Positions 37,821 through 47,046 are shown, counted from the stretch's first letter. The stretch is 64,000 nucleotides of DNA from Bradyrhizobium sp. CCBAU 53351 (GCF_015291745.1 NZ_CP030060.1:186001-250000); one strand, 5' to 3'. Notes: generated from the sequence alone by a model not told the origin. Numbers and translations: made by a program.

Positions 37821-38588
37821 ATGGAGATTGATCTCAATTCTGATCTTGGCGAAGGCCTTGGCCGTTGGAGGATGGGAGACGACGAGGCGCTGATGAAGCT
37901 GGTCTCATCAGCGAACGTCGCTTGCGGCTTTCACGCGGGCGATGCGGTCATCATGACGCGCATGGTCGAGGCAGCGAAAGAGAACGGCGTAGCTCTCGGC
38001 GCACATGTCGGGCTGCCGGACATACTCGGTTTCGGGCGTATCCCGATGAAGATCGATCCGCGTGACATGCAGAAGCATGCGCTTTATCAACTGGGTGCGC
38101 TTTCTGCTATCGCGAAGGTCAATGGCTACAAGGTTACCCACGCGGGGACCCATGGCGCCCTGGGCCAGATGGCACAGGAAAACAAGGAATATATCGAGAA
38201 GATTCTCGAAGTGTTCGCGGCGTTCGACAGGGATCTGATCATCGCGGCTTCGGTCAAGAGTCACGCAGGCACATTCGCGAAGTCGCTCGGATTGCGGGTG
38301 GTAGGCAAGATCTTTGCTGACCGGGCATACGACGACGAGGCTCGCTTGGTTAATCGGCGACATCCGGGCGCACTTATCACCGATCTGACCGAGGTTGCGA
38401 GGAGAATGAGCCAGTTCCTCGATGACGGGACTATCACGTCCGTGTCGGGAAAGCGGATCAAGGTCGACGCAAAATGTGTCCTGGTCCATAGCGATACTCC
38501 GGGCGCTGTGGAAATCGCGAGAGCCGTAAGGACGGTGGTCGAAGACGGCGGAGGACGTATCGTTCCGCTAACGGAGCTTGCGGCGTAA
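37821..38588 (+). CDS. PxpA/LamB-YcsF-family protein with altered motifs
   Basis: A 255-residue protein of the LamB/YcsF family, the PxpA part of 5-oxoprolinase. The N-terminal DLNSDLGEGLGRW and NVACGFHAGD blocks are standard. Two usually invariant stretches differ: the KPHGALYN block reads THAGTHGALGQ and the GAHPxYPD block reads GAHVGLPD. Catalysis on a different lactam or amide is possible. AAAGGAGC precedes the ATG. The stop overlaps the accC start by one base. Confidence 0.85.
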   Translation: MEIDLNSDLGEGLGRWRMGDDEALMKLVSSANVACGFHAGDAVIMTRMVEAAKENGVALGAHVGLPDILGFGRIPMKIDPRDMQKHALYQLGALSAIAKVNGYKVTHAGTHGALGQMAQENKEYIEKILEVFAAFDRDLIIAASVKSHAGTFAKSLGLRVVGKIFADRAYDDEARLVNRRHPGALITDLTEVARRMSQFLDDGTITSVSGKRIKVDAKCVLVHSDTPGAVEIARAVRTVVEDGGGRIVPLTELAA

Positions 38589-39952
38589 TGTCGGTGCGGT
38601 CCATATTGATCGCTAATCGAGGCGAGATAGCGCTCCGGATCATTCGCGCGTGTCGGACGCTGGGGCTGCGAACAATCGCTGTCTGCTCCGAGGCAGATCG
38701 AGGGGCGGCTTACCTTGCTCTTGCCGATCGAGCGGTCTGCATCGGCGGCGCGGCGGCAGATACGAGCTATCTGGATATTGGGGCGGTGATGCTCGCAGCA
38801 GCCGCCGTTGGTGCCGACGCAATTCACCCCGGATACGGGTTCTTGTCGGAGAACGGAGACTTCGCGGAAGCGGTCGAAGGCGCTGGGCTCATCTTCATTG
38901 GTCCGACCTCCGATGTTGTCCGGCTAATGGGGGATAAGATCGCCGCGAAGGCGAAAATGCGCGAGCTCGGCGTGCCTTGCGTTGCGGGAAGTCATGGCGC
39001 GCTTCCCGATGATCCGCAGCTCTGCCAAGCGTGTGCGACCGAGGTTGGGTACCCTCTTATCATTAAGGCGGCGGGCGGCGGCGGCGGTCGCGGCATGCGG
39101 ATCGTACGAGACAGCGCAAGTCTCCACCAAGCGATCGGAGCCACGCGGGAGGAGGCGAGGCGGGCATTTGCCAATCCGACGATCTACCTGGAGAAATTTT
39201 TGGAGCACCCGAGGCACGTCGAGATCCAGGTCATCTGCGATGGGGGAGGCGAGGGAGTATGGCTCGGCGCCCGCGACTGCTCGATGCAGCGCCGCCACCA
39301 GAAATTAATTGAAGAGGCGCCGCCGCCAGGCGTGCCTGAGGCCAATATCGCCGAACTTGGGGAGCGCTGTGTAGCCGCTTGCCGGGCGATCGGCTATCGC
39401 GGCGTAGGCACCTTCGAATTTCTCTACCAGGACGGGATATTCGCTTTCATCGAGATGAATACGCGCATACAGGTCGAACATCCAATAACCGAGGAAACCA
39501 GCGGCATCGATATCGTGCGCGAGCAGATTCGGGTGGCATTGGGCGAGCCGCTCGGACTTCGTCAATCCGAGGTCACCTGCAGAGGCCATGCTATTGAGTG
39601 CCGGATCAATGCGGAACATCCTTTCGACGGCATTCCTTCTCCTGGTCGTGTTGAGAGCTGGCTGGCTCCGGGCGGACCGGGAATTCGGGTCGATACCCAT
39701 ATCGTGGCAGGTTCGGAAGTCCCTTCACACTACGACTCCTTGATAGCCAAGGTGATCGCTAGGGGCGAGGATCGTTCGGAGTGTATCGAGCGCATGCTTT
39801 CGGCCTTGGCAGACCTGCGCGCAGAGGGTATCCGGTTGAACACCGAGCTTCACTCGGTGGTATTGAAGGACGCGTCCTTTCGGGACGCGCGCCTTAGCAT
39901 CCACTCCTTGGAAGACATCCTTCGACGGCGCGCCTCGTCCGATCGACGGTGA
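38588..39952 (+). CDS. Biotin carboxylase (AccC-like)
   Basis: A 454-residue biotin carboxylase with the complete ATP-grasp fold: ILIANRGEIALRIIRA at the start, HPGYGFLSENGDFA, the glycine-rich AAGGGGGRGMR loop, EKFLEHPRHVEIQV, and the catalytic EMNTRIQVEHPITEE. It uses ATP and bicarbonate to carboxylate carrier-bound biotin. As last gene of the set it would load the carrier encoded at 35204. Housekeeping acetyl-CoA carboxylase normally lies elsewhere, so this is a dedicated paralogue. Confidence 0.92.
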   Translation: MSVRSILIANRGEIALRIIRACRTLGLRTIAVCSEADRGAAYLALADRAVCIGGAAADTSYLDIGAVMLAAAAVGADAIHPGYGFLSENGDFAEAVEGAGLIFIGPTSDVVRLMGDKIAAKAKMRELGVPCVAGSHGALPDDPQLCQACATEVGYPLIIKAAGGGGGRGMRIVRDSASLHQAIGATREEARRAFANPTIYLEKFLEHPRHVEIQVICDGGGEGVWLGARDCSMQRRHQKLIEEAPPPGVPEANIAELGERCVAACRAIGYRGVGTFEFLYQDGIFAFIEMNTRIQVEHPITEETSGIDIVREQIRVALGEPLGLRQSEVTCRGHAIECRINAEHPFDGIPSPGRVESWLAPGGPGIRVDTHIVAGSEVPSHYDSLIAKVIARGEDRSECIERMLSALADLRAEGIRLNTELHSVVLKDASFRDARLSIHSLEDILRRRASSDRR

Positions 39953-40089
39953 GCGTGATAGGCGACGGCCCGTCGAACCTAATGTGCAATCGAGCACGCA
40001 TCAAAGGCGGGCAGCCTTGGGCGAATTCGTGCAGTGCGAGATCGCGTCCGATCGAGTCGATGACTTCGGGCTCGGGTCCCAGGAAGATA

Positions 40090-41241
40090 TCAGCTCTCGC
40101 GGAACTCGGTCAGACCGAATTCCTTCAAGACGGCCTCGGTATGTTGTCCGAGGGACGGCACCGGGTCCATACGCGGCTGCCAGGACTCACCGCTAATTGG
40201 TCGCAAAGATGGCATCGGGCCCGCCGGGGTTTCGATATAAGCCCAGCGCTTGCGGCTGCGCAGTTGCGGATGATCCCACACGGCGGACATGTCATTCACG
40301 CGAGCCGTACCGATCCCGGCGGTCTCGAGGCGCGAGATGGCTTCGTTCGACGGCAGCTTGCGGAACGTGTCACAGATGACGGCATCGATCTCAGCTCGCT
40401 CTTTCATCCGGCCCGCATTGCCCTTAAAGCGTGCTTCGCTGGCCCACTCGGGCCGTTGTAAGACGATCGTCGTGAACGCGGCCCACTCGCGATCATTTTG
40501 AAGTCCGAAAAGTACCATGCCATCAGCAGTTTCGTAGGGCCCATATGGGAAGATCGTGGCATGGCCAGCTCCCGCCCGAGCCGGAGGTTGTGCTCCGTCC
40601 ATCGCATAGTAAAGCGGATATCCCATCCATTCCACCATGGCCTCCAGCATCGAGACTTCGACATGATCGCCCTGTCCGCTTTTGGCTCGACGCAGCAAGC
40701 AGGCCAAAATGCCCTGAAAAGCCATTGTGCCCGCAGCGATGTCAGCAATCGAGATGCCGGCCTTTGCAACGGCGTCCGGCGTGCCGGTCGTTGACAAAAA
40801 GCCGGCCTCCGCCTGAATCAGTAGATCGTATGCTTTGCGCTTCTCCCACGGCCCATTCGGACCGTATCCAGATATGTTGCAAGTAATCAGCTGCTTGTAT
40901 GTGGAGCGCAGCACGCCATCGGCGAGCCCTAGGCGGGCAGCTGCCCCTGGAGCAAGATTTTGCACAAACACGTCTGCGTGCGCGATGAGCCGTTGCACGG
41001 CTTCCAACGCTCCCGGCCGTTTCAGGTCGAAGGTGACGCTCTCTTTCGACCGATTGGTCCAGACGAAATGACTGGCAAGACCACGCGCACGCGTATCATA
41101 GGCCCGAGCAAAGTCGCCACCATCGGGCCGTTCGATCTTTATGACTCGGGCGCCGAGGTCGGCAAGCTGACGCGTGCAATAGGGAGCCGCGATTGCCTGC
41201 TCGATTGCGATGACCAATACCCCGTCCAGTGGCCGCGTCAC
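40090..41241 (-). CDS. CaiB/BaiF-family (class III) CoA transferase, copy 2
   Basis: A 383-residue class III CoA transferase: GVLVIAIEQAIAAPYCTRQLADLGARVIKIE at the start, NISGYGPNGPW, and the catalytic aspartate in ISIADIAAGTMAF. It begins with GTG at 41241, 13 bases after the hydratase gene, so the two form an operon. The pairing with a mesaconyl/itaconyl-CoA hydratase-like enzyme suggests it activates a C5 dicarboxylate. Confidence 0.9.
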   Translation of the reverse strand: MTRPLDGVLVIAIEQAIAAPYCTRQLADLGARVIKIERPDGGDFARAYDTRARGLASHFVWTNRSKESVTFDLKRPGALEAVQRLIAHADVFVQNLAPGAAARLGLADGVLRSTYKQLITCNISGYGPNGPWEKRKAYDLLIQAEAGFLSTTGTPDAVAKAGISIADIAAGTMAFQGILACLLRRAKSGQGDHVEVSMLEAMVEWMGYPLYYAMDGAQPPARAGAGHATIFPYGPYETADGMVLFGLQNDREWAAFTTIVLQRPEWASEARFKGNAGRMKERAEIDAVICDTFRKLPSNEAISRLETAGIGTARVNDMSAVWDHPQLRSRKRWAYIETPAGPMPSLRPISGESWQPRMDPVPSLGQHTEAVLKEFGLTEFRES

Positions 41242-41254
41242 GACACCTCCGACC

Positions 41255-42103
41255 TTAGATTGTAGCTTCCGCCTTCATGATAAGCTCGTCCCGATCGTTC
41301 GTGGCCCACAGCAGGATTTTTCCGGTTTCGTCCGGCGGACTGCCATTCAGATGAAGTTCGCTGCCGTCGAAAAGCGGCGACACCGCGCGGAAGGAATATG
41401 CCTTCACCACCACTGAGGAAGGGAGACTGCGCCTAACGAGATCGATCAGGAGAGTAGCAATGAGCGGACCATGGACGATCAGGCCTGGATAACCTTCCAC
41501 CGCAAAGACGTACGTTCGGTCATAGTGAATACGATGGCCGTTGAACGTGAGAGCCGAATAGCGAAACAGCATGACGGTATCCGGCACGATGCTGCGATGC
41601 CATGGTCCTTTCGGTGCAGTTGATCTCGCTCTGTCGGCGGGCGCTGTGACATCTCGATAGACAATGTCGTGATGGTCCGTCAGAAGTAGATGGCCGTTCT
41701 CGTCGTGGACGGCGTGCCCTACCGTGACGAACACCAGAGGGCCGGTCGTACCTTGTTTGGACGTCACGCTTTCGATCGTCGATGTCCGCTTGACATGCAT
41801 GCCCACGCGCAGCGGGCTCTTAAAGGTGAGCCTGCTGCCCGCCCACATCCGCCGGGGAAGGTCATGGATGGGAGGAAGAAAGCCCCCGCGCTTGGGATGC
41901 CCGTCAGGCCCTAATGTCGATTGCCGTTCGTTAGGTAGAAAATACAACCAGTGGGCCAGCGGAGGCAGCGCAACCCCCGTTGAATAGAGCTGGTGGTCGG
42001 TTTCGAGGGTCGCATCCAGACGCTCAATCGGACTGGCTGTCACCATGTCTTCCTGGGTTACTGTGCGCCCGATCCATTCCTGGTAGTCGTGTCCGTCAAC
42101 CAT
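41255..42103 (-). CDS. Hotdog-fold (MaoC-like) acyl-CoA hydratase, mesaconyl/itaconyl-CoA hydratase type
   Basis: A 282-residue double-hotdog protein of the group with 3-methylfumaryl-, mesaconyl- and itaconyl-CoA hydratases. Characteristic are AHWLYFLPN, GPDGHPKRGGFLPPI near residue 70, the RMWAGSRL stretch, YSALTFNGHRIHYDRTY near 185 with the catalytic-type His/Asp, and VHGPLIATLLIDL. It diverges from a LysR gene and is followed by the CoA transferase gene, as in itaconate-degradation loci. The matching lyase could be the CitE-like protein at 16432. Confidence 0.85.
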   Translation of the reverse strand: MVDGHDYQEWIGRTVTQEDMVTASPIERLDATLETDHQLYSTGVALPPLAHWLYFLPNERQSTLGPDGHPKRGGFLPPIHDLPRRMWAGSRLTFKSPLRVGMHVKRTSTIESVTSKQGTTGPLVFVTVGHAVHDENGHLLLTDHHDIVYRDVTAPADRARSTAPKGPWHRSIVPDTVMLFRYSALTFNGHRIHYDRTYVFAVEGYPGLIVHGPLIATLLIDLVRRSLPSSVVVKAYSFRAVSPLFDGSELHLNGSPPDETGKILLWATNDRDELIMKAEATI

Positions 42104-42195
42104 CTAGACCTCTCGTTCTGGTCGAACCTATTGGATATCGCTGGTGGACCAACAGTCGTATTATCCAGCAACAGCATTCGGAGTTGGAGAAAGGC

Positions 42196-43131
42196 ATGCA
42201 TTTCGATCTGGTGGATCTGCGGCTGCTTGTGCTCGTCGTGGACAGAGGTGGGCTTGCCGCGGCAGCCAGACATGCCAACCTCTCTGTTTCTGCGCTGTCC
42301 GAACGCATGAAATCGCTAGAGGAGCGGGCTGGCCTGCAGTTGTTCGAGCGTACGGTCAAAGGGACACGACCGACCTCAGCGGGACTGGAGTTCGCCGGGC
42401 ACGCCCGCAGCATACTTATGCAGGCAGAGCGGCTGAGCGGGGCGGTCCGATCGTGGAGAAAGCGCGAACGGGGCCTGATACGGATGCGGGCCAATTCGAA
42501 TGCCATCGCAAGCTTCCTTCCGGATGTCTTGGCGAGCTATCTCGCCCGGCATCCCGACGTGACGGTCGATCTCCAGGAGCAGACGTCGGATCTCATCGCG
42601 GTGGCGGTAAGAGCGGGTGAAGCAGACCTCGGAATTGCCGCCGAGAATGCGCAGTTTGAAGGGCTGCGAACGGAGCCATTCGGAGTGGACCGCCTTGTCG
42701 TACTGGTTCCTCCGGGGCATTGGCTCGCCGACTACACCTCAATAGGGTTCGCCGAGGTGTTGAACGAGCACTTCATCGGCCTAGATGAGCAGGCATCCAT
42801 TCAGACATATCTCGCCGATCATGCGCGAAGGCTCGGTCGAGAGCTGGTCATCCGCATACGTTTGCGAGGGTTTGAAAGTGTTTGCCGCATGGTGGCTGCG
42901 GGCGCCGGCGTTGCCGTCGTCCCAGTAAGCGTCATCTCTTCTTCGGTGAAGGACGCAGGAGCGCGGGCTGTCGAGTTGTCGGATAACTGGGCCCAACGCA
43001 ATCTTGTGGTCTGCCTCCCGGTCGATCGTCCCGTATCAGATCTGGTGCAGAGACTAATAGCGGACATAGCGAGGTCTACTAGGTCTCGATTCGCCGAAAT
43101 CGGCGGAGATGCCGGCCCCCTGCGGACATAA
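42196..43131 (+). CDS. LysR-family transcriptional regulator (next to hydratase operon)
   Basis: A 311-residue LysR regulator with its helix-turn-helix in residues 1-62 (DLVDLRLLVLVVDRGGLAAAARHANLSVSALSERMKSLE). I start it at ATG 42196 after GGAGAAAGG; the longer open frame upstream lies inside the divergent promoter and hydratase gene. About 90 bases separate it from the hydratase start, and a TGGTGGACCA motif lies between. Likely activator of the hydratase-CoA transferase operon. Confidence 0.9.
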   Translation: MHFDLVDLRLLVLVVDRGGLAAAARHANLSVSALSERMKSLEERAGLQLFERTVKGTRPTSAGLEFAGHARSILMQAERLSGAVRSWRKRERGLIRMRANSNAIASFLPDVLASYLARHPDVTVDLQEQTSDLIAVAVRAGEADLGIAAENAQFEGLRTEPFGVDRLVVLVPPGHWLADYTSIGFAEVLNEHFIGLDEQASIQTYLADHARRLGRELVIRIRLRGFESVCRMVAAGAGVAVVPVSVISSSVKDAGARAVELSDNWAQRNLVVCLPVDRPVSDLVQRLIADIARSTRSRFAEIGGDAGPLRT

Positions 43132-43244
43132 TCAGCCAGTGTTCGCCCACCGCGAGGGCGGCTTTCGGCAGAAACGAGTTTACAAAGAGTTCGCCGCGTG
43201 CGCTTTAGATCTCGGCCTCGCATGAGGCGTTTCCTCCCTGACTC

Positions 43245-43274
43245 GCCGAGGCCTTCAAAGGTCTCGGCATTTTC
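43245..43274 (+). terminator. Rho-independent terminator after the LysR gene
   Basis: GCCGAGGCCT at 43245-43254 pairs with AGGTCTCGGC at 43259-43268 (one G-T pair) across a TCAA loop, followed by ATTTTC. It lies between the convergent LysR and dehydrogenase genes and would stop transcription from the LysR side. Confidence 0.7.
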
Positions 43275-43329
43275 GTGAGATGAGGATGGGCAGAGTGCCG
43301 CTCGCCGTTAGCGAAGAATGGTGAGCTTA

Positions 43330-44589
43330 TTATGGGAAAAGCCCTCGGGTCGTTTTCGCTGCCCGCACTCGTTCGACACCTATGGCCATGGCGGCGGTTC
43401 GATGAGAGACGTTGTCACGAGCGGCGCGGGTAACCATATCGTTGAATGCGCGATCGAGGATCTGATATTCCCTCCGCATAACCTCTTCTTCTTCCCAGAA
43501 CAATTGCTGGAGGTCTTGAAGCCACTCGAAATAACTCACGATCACGCCGCCCGAGTTACAGAGAATATCCGGTATGAGGAATATCTCGTTGCGGCGCCTC
43601 TCTAGGACCAGATCAGCCTCCGGAGTGGTCGGGCCGTTGGCGCCCTCAGCAAGCACGCGACATCGCAGATCCCGCGCCACGCGATCATCGATCACCCGCT
43701 CCATGGCTGCTGGCACAAGGACGTCGCAAGGAAGCTGCAGGAGCTCGGCTGGATCGAGACGGGGCGCTTCGTGATAATCAGACAGACTTCCGTGCCTCGC
43801 CGCATGACGGATCAACTGTGTGACGTTGAGGCCTGCACGGTCGTAAAATGCGCCCGTGTGGTCGCCGACACCTACTATCTTGACGCCGCTCCTGCTCAAC
43901 TCCAGTGCCGCGTACGAGCCGACGTTGCCGAAGCCTTGAACCACCGCGGTCGCCGTCGACCAGTCGATCGACAGATCCTTCAAAACTCGTTTGGCCAGAT
44001 GGGCGACGCCGCGTCCTGTCGCCTCCCGACGCCCTAAGGTGCCTCCCGCGCCAACAGGCTTGCCGGTTACGATCTCCGTTACGGTACGCCCCTGGTACAT
44101 GGAATACGTGTCCATGAACCACGCCATCACTTGCTCGTTGGTGCCCATATCGGGAGCCATGACGTCGACGTGCGGACCCACGAACGGAATCATCTCCTGC
44201 ATATAGCGGCGCGAGAGCGCCTCAAGCTCTCGGTGGGAAATCTTCGCTGGATCGACACGAATACCGCCCTTCGCGCCGCCATAGGGTAGTCCGACCAGTG
44301 CGCATTTCCAGCTCATCCAAATCGCGAGGGCGGCGACTTCGCCGATATCAACACTAGCGGCAAAGCGCGTTCCTCCCTTGGTCGGCCCGAGTGTAAGGTG
44401 ATGCTGGACTCGATAGCCCTCGAATACGGAGATCGACCCGTCATCACAATGGATGGGGCAAGAAACCGAGATGGCGCGCTTGGGAAGAAGCAAGCGGCTG
44501 CGTTCGTCGATGGGAATTGCCAGATGATCGGCAATCACGGTGAACTGTCGTGAAGCCATCTCGAAGACGGGCCCACTATAGATGCTCAT
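43330..44589 (-). CDS. Glu/Leu/Phe/Val-family dehydrogenase (glutamate dehydrogenase-like)
   Basis: A 419-residue amino-acid dehydrogenase. The glutamate-binding GPTKGGTRF and the catalytic lysine motif GLPYGGAKGGIRVDP lie near residues 70-110, DVMAPDMGTNE follows, and the NAD(P)-binding fold opens with VVQGFGNVGSYAALEL. It catalyses reversible oxidative deamination of glutamate or a similar amino acid. It is transcribed away from the ComDE operon in tandem with the aldehyde dehydrogenase gene. It could recycle ammonium from amino acids such as cysteate-type compounds, but that is inference. Confidence 0.92.
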   Translation of the reverse strand: MSIYSGPVFEMASRQFTVIADHLAIPIDERSRLLLPKRAISVSCPIHCDDGSISVFEGYRVQHHLTLGPTKGGTRFAASVDIGEVAALAIWMSWKCALVGLPYGGAKGGIRVDPAKISHRELEALSRRYMQEMIPFVGPHVDVMAPDMGTNEQVMAWFMDTYSMYQGRTVTEIVTGKPVGAGGTLGRREATGRGVAHLAKRVLKDLSIDWSTATAVVQGFGNVGSYAALELSRSGVKIVGVGDHTGAFYDRAGLNVTQLIRHAARHGSLSDYHEAPRLDPAELLQLPCDVLVPAAMERVIDDRVARDLRCRVLAEGANGPTTPEADLVLERRRNEIFLIPDILCNSGGVIVSYFEWLQDLQQLFWEEEEVMRREYQILDRAFNDMVTRAARDNVSHRTAAMAIGVERVRAAKTTRGLFP

Positions 44590-44742
44590 TTTGGCTCCGA
44601 TTTATCAATAAGCGACGGCCCGGGAGCAATCGACTAAGCGCCCGCGAGCGGATGGAGGACGCGCGGCTGTCTCGCAGCGCCGGCGATCACGTGAGAACTT
44701 GCGGGCGTGCAAGCACGCAGGCCCGAAATAGCAGCGGGATGT

Positions 44743-46191
44743 CTACTGCAATCGGAGCCACACGCTCTTCGTCTGAAGGAAATCCTTCATCGCGTCGATC
44801 CCACTTTCACGCCCCAAGCCGGATGTCTTGTAACCACCAAAGGGAACGGCAGGATCAGTCTTCCGATACATGTTGATCCAGACCGTTCCGGCCTGGAGTC
44901 GGGCTGCGACGCGGTGAGCGCGACTTACGTCCTTGGTCCAGAATCCCCCGGCTAAGCCGAAGTTGGTCGCATTAGCCGTGCGGATCGCATCCTCTTCATC
45001 CTTGAACGCGATAACAGAAAGAACGGGACCAAAGACTTCCTGCTGGGAAATCGTCATCGTGTTCTTCACATCGGCATAGATCGTCGGTTCGACGAACCAT
45101 CCCTTGCCGCATTCCGGGGCGTGGGATCGCTTGCCGCCAAGCACTAGCCGCGCGCCCTCCGAGCTGGCTGTGTCAATCATCGAAAGTATCTTGCGGAATT
45201 GCTGTTCCGTCGCGACAGGGCCGATGTCGGTCGCTGGATCCAACGGGTCGCCCAGCCGCATGCCGCTTCCACGCCGGACCAGCTTTTCAAGGATCTGTTC
45301 AAGCACCGTCTCTTGAACGAGTAGGCGGGAGCCCGCGACACATGTTTGCCCGGTCGAGGAGAAAATACCTCCGACGGCACCGGCTGCCGCAGCATCCAGA
45401 TCGGCGTCCTCGAAAATGATGTTAGGCGATTTCCCGCCCAGTTCCAGGGCTACCGGTTTGAGGTGGCGAGCGGCGAGCTCGTAGACTTTGCGACCGGCGT
45501 CGACACCACCAGTGAAGGAGATCTTGGCGACTAGTGGGTGCTGGACCAGCGCGGGTCCGATCTCGGAGCCGTAGCCGGTAAGAACATTCACGACGCCGGG
45601 CGGCACTCCAGCCTCTTCGAGCAGATCCACGAACAACAGTGTCGATGTGGATGTGAATTCTGATGGCTTGACGACCACCGTGTTGCCGGCGGCGAGGGCC
45701 GGGGCAATCTTCCAGGAAAGAAGTCTCAACGGCGAATTCCACGGAGTGATCGCGGCGACGACGCCGATCGGCTCGTATCGTGTGTAGTTGAAATAATTCT
45801 CCGGATCGACGGGGATAACGGAGCTGTGGACCTTGTCGGCAAGGCCGGCGTAGTAGTGATACCACTGCGCCATCGTCTGCATTTGGGTCCGCATTTCGGA
45901 AATAGTCTTTCCGTTGTCGCGGATCTCCCATCGCGCCAGGCTCTCGATGTTCTTCAGCACGAGATCTCCAACCCGGTGAAGAATAACCCCTCGCTGCTTT
46001 CCGGTCAGCCGAGGCCAAGGTCCTTCGACGAATGACCTGTGTGCGGAGTCGACTGCGTCGTTCACGTCGGAAGCATCGGCTTGCGGGACAGTCGCCCAGG
46101 TCTCTGATGTAAAAGGGTTCTGTGTTTCCAATCGCCGTTGGCTCTTTGACGCGCGCTTTTTTCCTCCGATCACCATCTCGAAGTGCTGCAT
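44743..46191 (-). CDS. NAD(P)-dependent aldehyde dehydrogenase
   Basis: A 482-residue aldehyde dehydrogenase of normal length. Landmarks are ITPWNSPLRLLSWKIAPALAAG, the catalytic glutamate in LELGGKSPNI, the catalytic cysteine in GQTCVAGSRL and QEVFGPVLSVI near the end. It diverges from the ComDE-like operon about 290 bases away; if that enzyme makes sulfoacetaldehyde or another aldehyde, this gene could encode the next step. Substrate not determined. Confidence 0.93.
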   Translation of the reverse strand: MQHFEMVIGGKKRASKSQRRLETQNPFTSETWATVPQADASDVNDAVDSAHRSFVEGPWPRLTGKQRGVILHRVGDLVLKNIESLARWEIRDNGKTISEMRTQMQTMAQWYHYYAGLADKVHSSVIPVDPENYFNYTRYEPIGVVAAITPWNSPLRLLSWKIAPALAAGNTVVVKPSEFTSTSTLLFVDLLEEAGVPPGVVNVLTGYGSEIGPALVQHPLVAKISFTGGVDAGRKVYELAARHLKPVALELGGKSPNIIFEDADLDAAAAGAVGGIFSSTGQTCVAGSRLLVQETVLEQILEKLVRRGSGMRLGDPLDPATDIGPVATEQQFRKILSMIDTASSEGARLVLGGKRSHAPECGKGWFVEPTIYADVKNTMTISQQEVFGPVLSVIAFKDEEDAIRTANATNFGLAGGFWTKDVSRAHRVAARLQAGTVWINMYRKTDPAVPFGGYKTSGLGRESGIDAMKDFLQTKSVWLRLQ

Positions 46192-46417
46192 TCCATCTCC
46201 TCCGTTTGAGCGTTCGCAACAAGCAGCTCAATAGATCGAGGTAGCAGCATGGGCAACGACAGCAGCTGTTATGGAAGTATGATCAAAATGAAAGAGGAGG
46301 CTTGTCCTGCGCGTAAGCTTCGGGGACTTCGAGTAAATTTGTCGCGACGGCCGTGGTTTGGTGCAGCGCGGGAAGCGACCGGCTGTCGATCTCGCCTTGA
46401 CGTCTCCGGCTCACTGA

Positions 46418-46435
46418 TCGTAGCAATCACTACGA
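46418..46435. promoter_or_regulatory. Inverted repeat before the ComDE-like operon
   Basis: TCGTAG and CTACGA flank CAATCA. It lies about 50 bases before the TTG start at 46484 and within the divergent region toward the aldehyde dehydrogenase gene, so it may be an operator. Arms are short and spacing differs from the shared 30-base palindrome. Confidence 0.35.
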
Positions 46436-46483
46436 CGTCGTCCCGGTTGCCGGGTTGGTCGGAGATACAAGGAGGATCGTTCA

Positions 46484-47041
46484 TTGTCAGCAGCTGTGCA
46501 CGCAGAGAGCCGCGTTAAGGCGAAGGAAGCCGCCCGGGCGGGCTGGCAATATGAGTTGTACGACCTGCTCCGACGAAACAACTTCACGCAGTTTGCCTAC
46601 GTCCCGGATGCCGGCCACACCGTTCTCATCAACGAGTCGCTCGCAGATGCCGAGGTCGAGTCGATCGCGCTTACAACCGAAGAAGAAGGTGTCGCGATGA
46701 TGGCGGGTGCCGAGTTGGGCGGCGCCCGTGGCGTGCTGCTTATGCAGAGCAGCGGCGCGGGTAATTGCGTCAACCTTCTCTCCCTGATAGCGGGCGGACG
46801 CTTCCCTTTCTTGACGCTCCTGAGTATGCGCGGAGATTTCGGCGAGGGTAATCCCTGGCAGATGCCGATGGGGAGGGCCGTCGAGCCGGTCCTGGAAGCG
46901 ATGTCGGTTCGATGTCTGCGTGTAGACCGGCCTGAGGACGTCGTGCCTGTCGTCTCGGCTGCCATCACGATGGCCTTCCAAGGCGGCGAGGCAGTTGCGG
47001 TCCTCCTCACTCAAAAACTCATCGGCGCGAAGGCGTTCTAG
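46484..47041 (+). CDS. TPP-dependent decarboxylase, alpha subunit (sulfopyruvate decarboxylase ComD-like)
   Basis: A 185-residue protein matching the N-terminal (PYR) domain of TPP enzymes in its separate-subunit form, as in sulfopyruvate decarboxylase alpha. Family landmarks: FAYVPDAGHTVLI, the glutamate in TTEEEGVAMMAGAELGG that activates TPP, and LMQSSGAGNCVNLLSL. Sulfopyruvate decarboxylase yields sulfoacetaldehyde; phosphonopyruvate decarboxylase is the close alternative. The TTG start is supported by AAGGAGG at 46469-46475. It is first in a nine-gene operon. Confidence 0.8.
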   Translation: MSAAVHAESRVKAKEAARAGWQYELYDLLRRNNFTQFAYVPDAGHTVLINESLADAEVESIALTTEEEGVAMMAGAELGGARGVLLMQSSGAGNCVNLLSLIAGGRFPFLTLLSMRGDFGEGNPWQMPMGRAVEPVLEAMSVRCLRVDRPEDVVPVVSAAITMAFQGGEAVAVLLTQKLIGAKAF

Positions 47042-47046
47042 GGGGC

